Positions 63,773-64,000 of a DNA stretch of 64,000 nucleotides are shown piece after piece. The stretch comes from an uncultured Clostridia bacterium. GTDB lineage: Bacteria; Bacillota; Clostridia; UBA1381. Under the pieces are notes generated by a model. That model ran no database searches. It was not told the origin of the DNA and worked only from the letters and a program-made list of their open reading frames with translations. Position 1 is the stretch's first letter, and each line of letters opens with the position of its first letter. Location: assembly GCA_934486495.1 (NCBI GenBank), contig CAKSPW010000002.1, positions 1 to 64,000 on the forward strand, written 5' to 3'. Made by a program: the position numbers and the translations under genes.

Positions 63773-64000
63773 ATGGATAAAGTAAAGAAATTTTTCTCAT
63801 CAAATATCAGAGAAATAAGCCTTGTTATAGTAATGATTGTGCTTTCGATATTTGTTGAATTCAGAAGCGGCAGAAATTTTCTCACAGCTGAAAATCTGTC
63901 GGATATGTTTGCGGAAACATCGGTGCTTGCGATTTGCGCCGTCGGCATGATGTTTGTAATAATTACGGGTGGAATTGACCTGTCAATCGGTGCGATAATG
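63773..64000 (+). CDS. Sugar ABC transporter permease (RbsC-like), 3' end outside the window
   Basis: 76 codons are visible from ATG 63773, with AAGGCGGTGAG upstream, 14 bp after the ATPase gene. The first helix is about residues 14-28, then RNFLTAENL, and ITGGIDLSIGAIM carries the GGIDLSxG signature of BPD_transp_2 permeases. The sugar-binding protein gene, if present, should lie beyond the window. Confidence 0.9.
   Translation, partial: MDKVKKFFSSNIREISLVIVMIVLSIFVEFRSGRNFLTAENLSDMFAETSVLAICAVGMMFVIITGGIDLSIGAIM

Overview
The window reads as a chromosomal segment of a low-GC, strictly anaerobic Gram-positive bacterium, most likely an uncultured gut member of class Clostridia (inference). 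The reasons are strong AAGGAGG ribosome sites, sigma-A promoters with 17-bp spacers, alpha2-type GlyRS, a clostridial LytTR/GHKL pair, SLH and copper-amine-oxidase-N surface proteins, the LL-DAP aminotransferase route to lysine, an ECF folate transporter behind a THF riboswitch, and a HydE [FeFe]-hydrogenase maturase. No phage, insertion sequence or CRISPR array is visible. The sequence opens inside a tRNA-Val gene and ends inside an ABC permease gene.

Layout. 1-3.4 kb: tRNA-Val, a RelQ-type (p)ppGpp synthetase, an OmpR-type two-component pair and a convergent small membrane protein. 3.5-11.9 kb: an aromatic amino acid operon (aroF-tyrA-aroB-aroA-aroC-pheA, then hydE and an AraC regulator) behind a sigma-A promoter, a 25-codon leader peptide packed with Tyr and Phe codons, and an intrinsic terminator. 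12-13.9 kb: a GH2 glycosidase. 14.2-25.0 kb, minus strand: glyS-mgtE-wecB-wecA(tagO)-trpS-aminotransferase-glnS-gltX, a translation and cell-envelope cluster.

25.1-30.3 kb is accessory. A decayed copy of the 5' end of a tyrosine recombinase gene lies upstream, and the intact recombinase gene downstream. Between them are an AgrA/AgrC-like pair, a separately promoted 38-codon peptide ORF, a membrane-anchored protein and an SLH surface protein. 30.3-33.9 kb: three copies of a 22-bp palindrome, a TetR regulator, a secreted beta-helix protein and a translationally coupled 51-aa protein.

34.1-45.4 kb: ROK glucokinase, then a nitrogen and lysine locus, glnA-ANTAR regulator-dapF-dapL-gltB-gltD. Both glnA and gltB are preceded by terminator hairpins that start with the same bases, and an ANTAR (RNA-binding antiterminator) gene lies between them. 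45.5-52.5 kb, minus strand: psd-pssA-TVP38 phospholipid genes, a membrane protein and a giant BcrA/HgdC-type activase. 52.7-59.1 kb: a LysR regulator divergent from a DUF1275 pair, THF riboswitch-folT, a copper-amine-oxidase-N protein and a MATE exporter. 59.1-62.1 kb, minus strand: a small protein, tRNA-Met and a BlaI/BlaR1-like sensor system in which BlaR1 is split into two ORFs at an A7 tract. 62.2-64 kb: start of a sugar ABC transporter.

The main theme is RNA-level and leader-based control of biosynthesis: attenuation of aromatic genes, likely ANTAR-type attenuation of glnA and gltB, and a THF riboswitch. The most novel candidates are the nitrogen antitermination locus, the Agr-like pair with a non-canonical peptide and no AgrB, and the split BlaR1.
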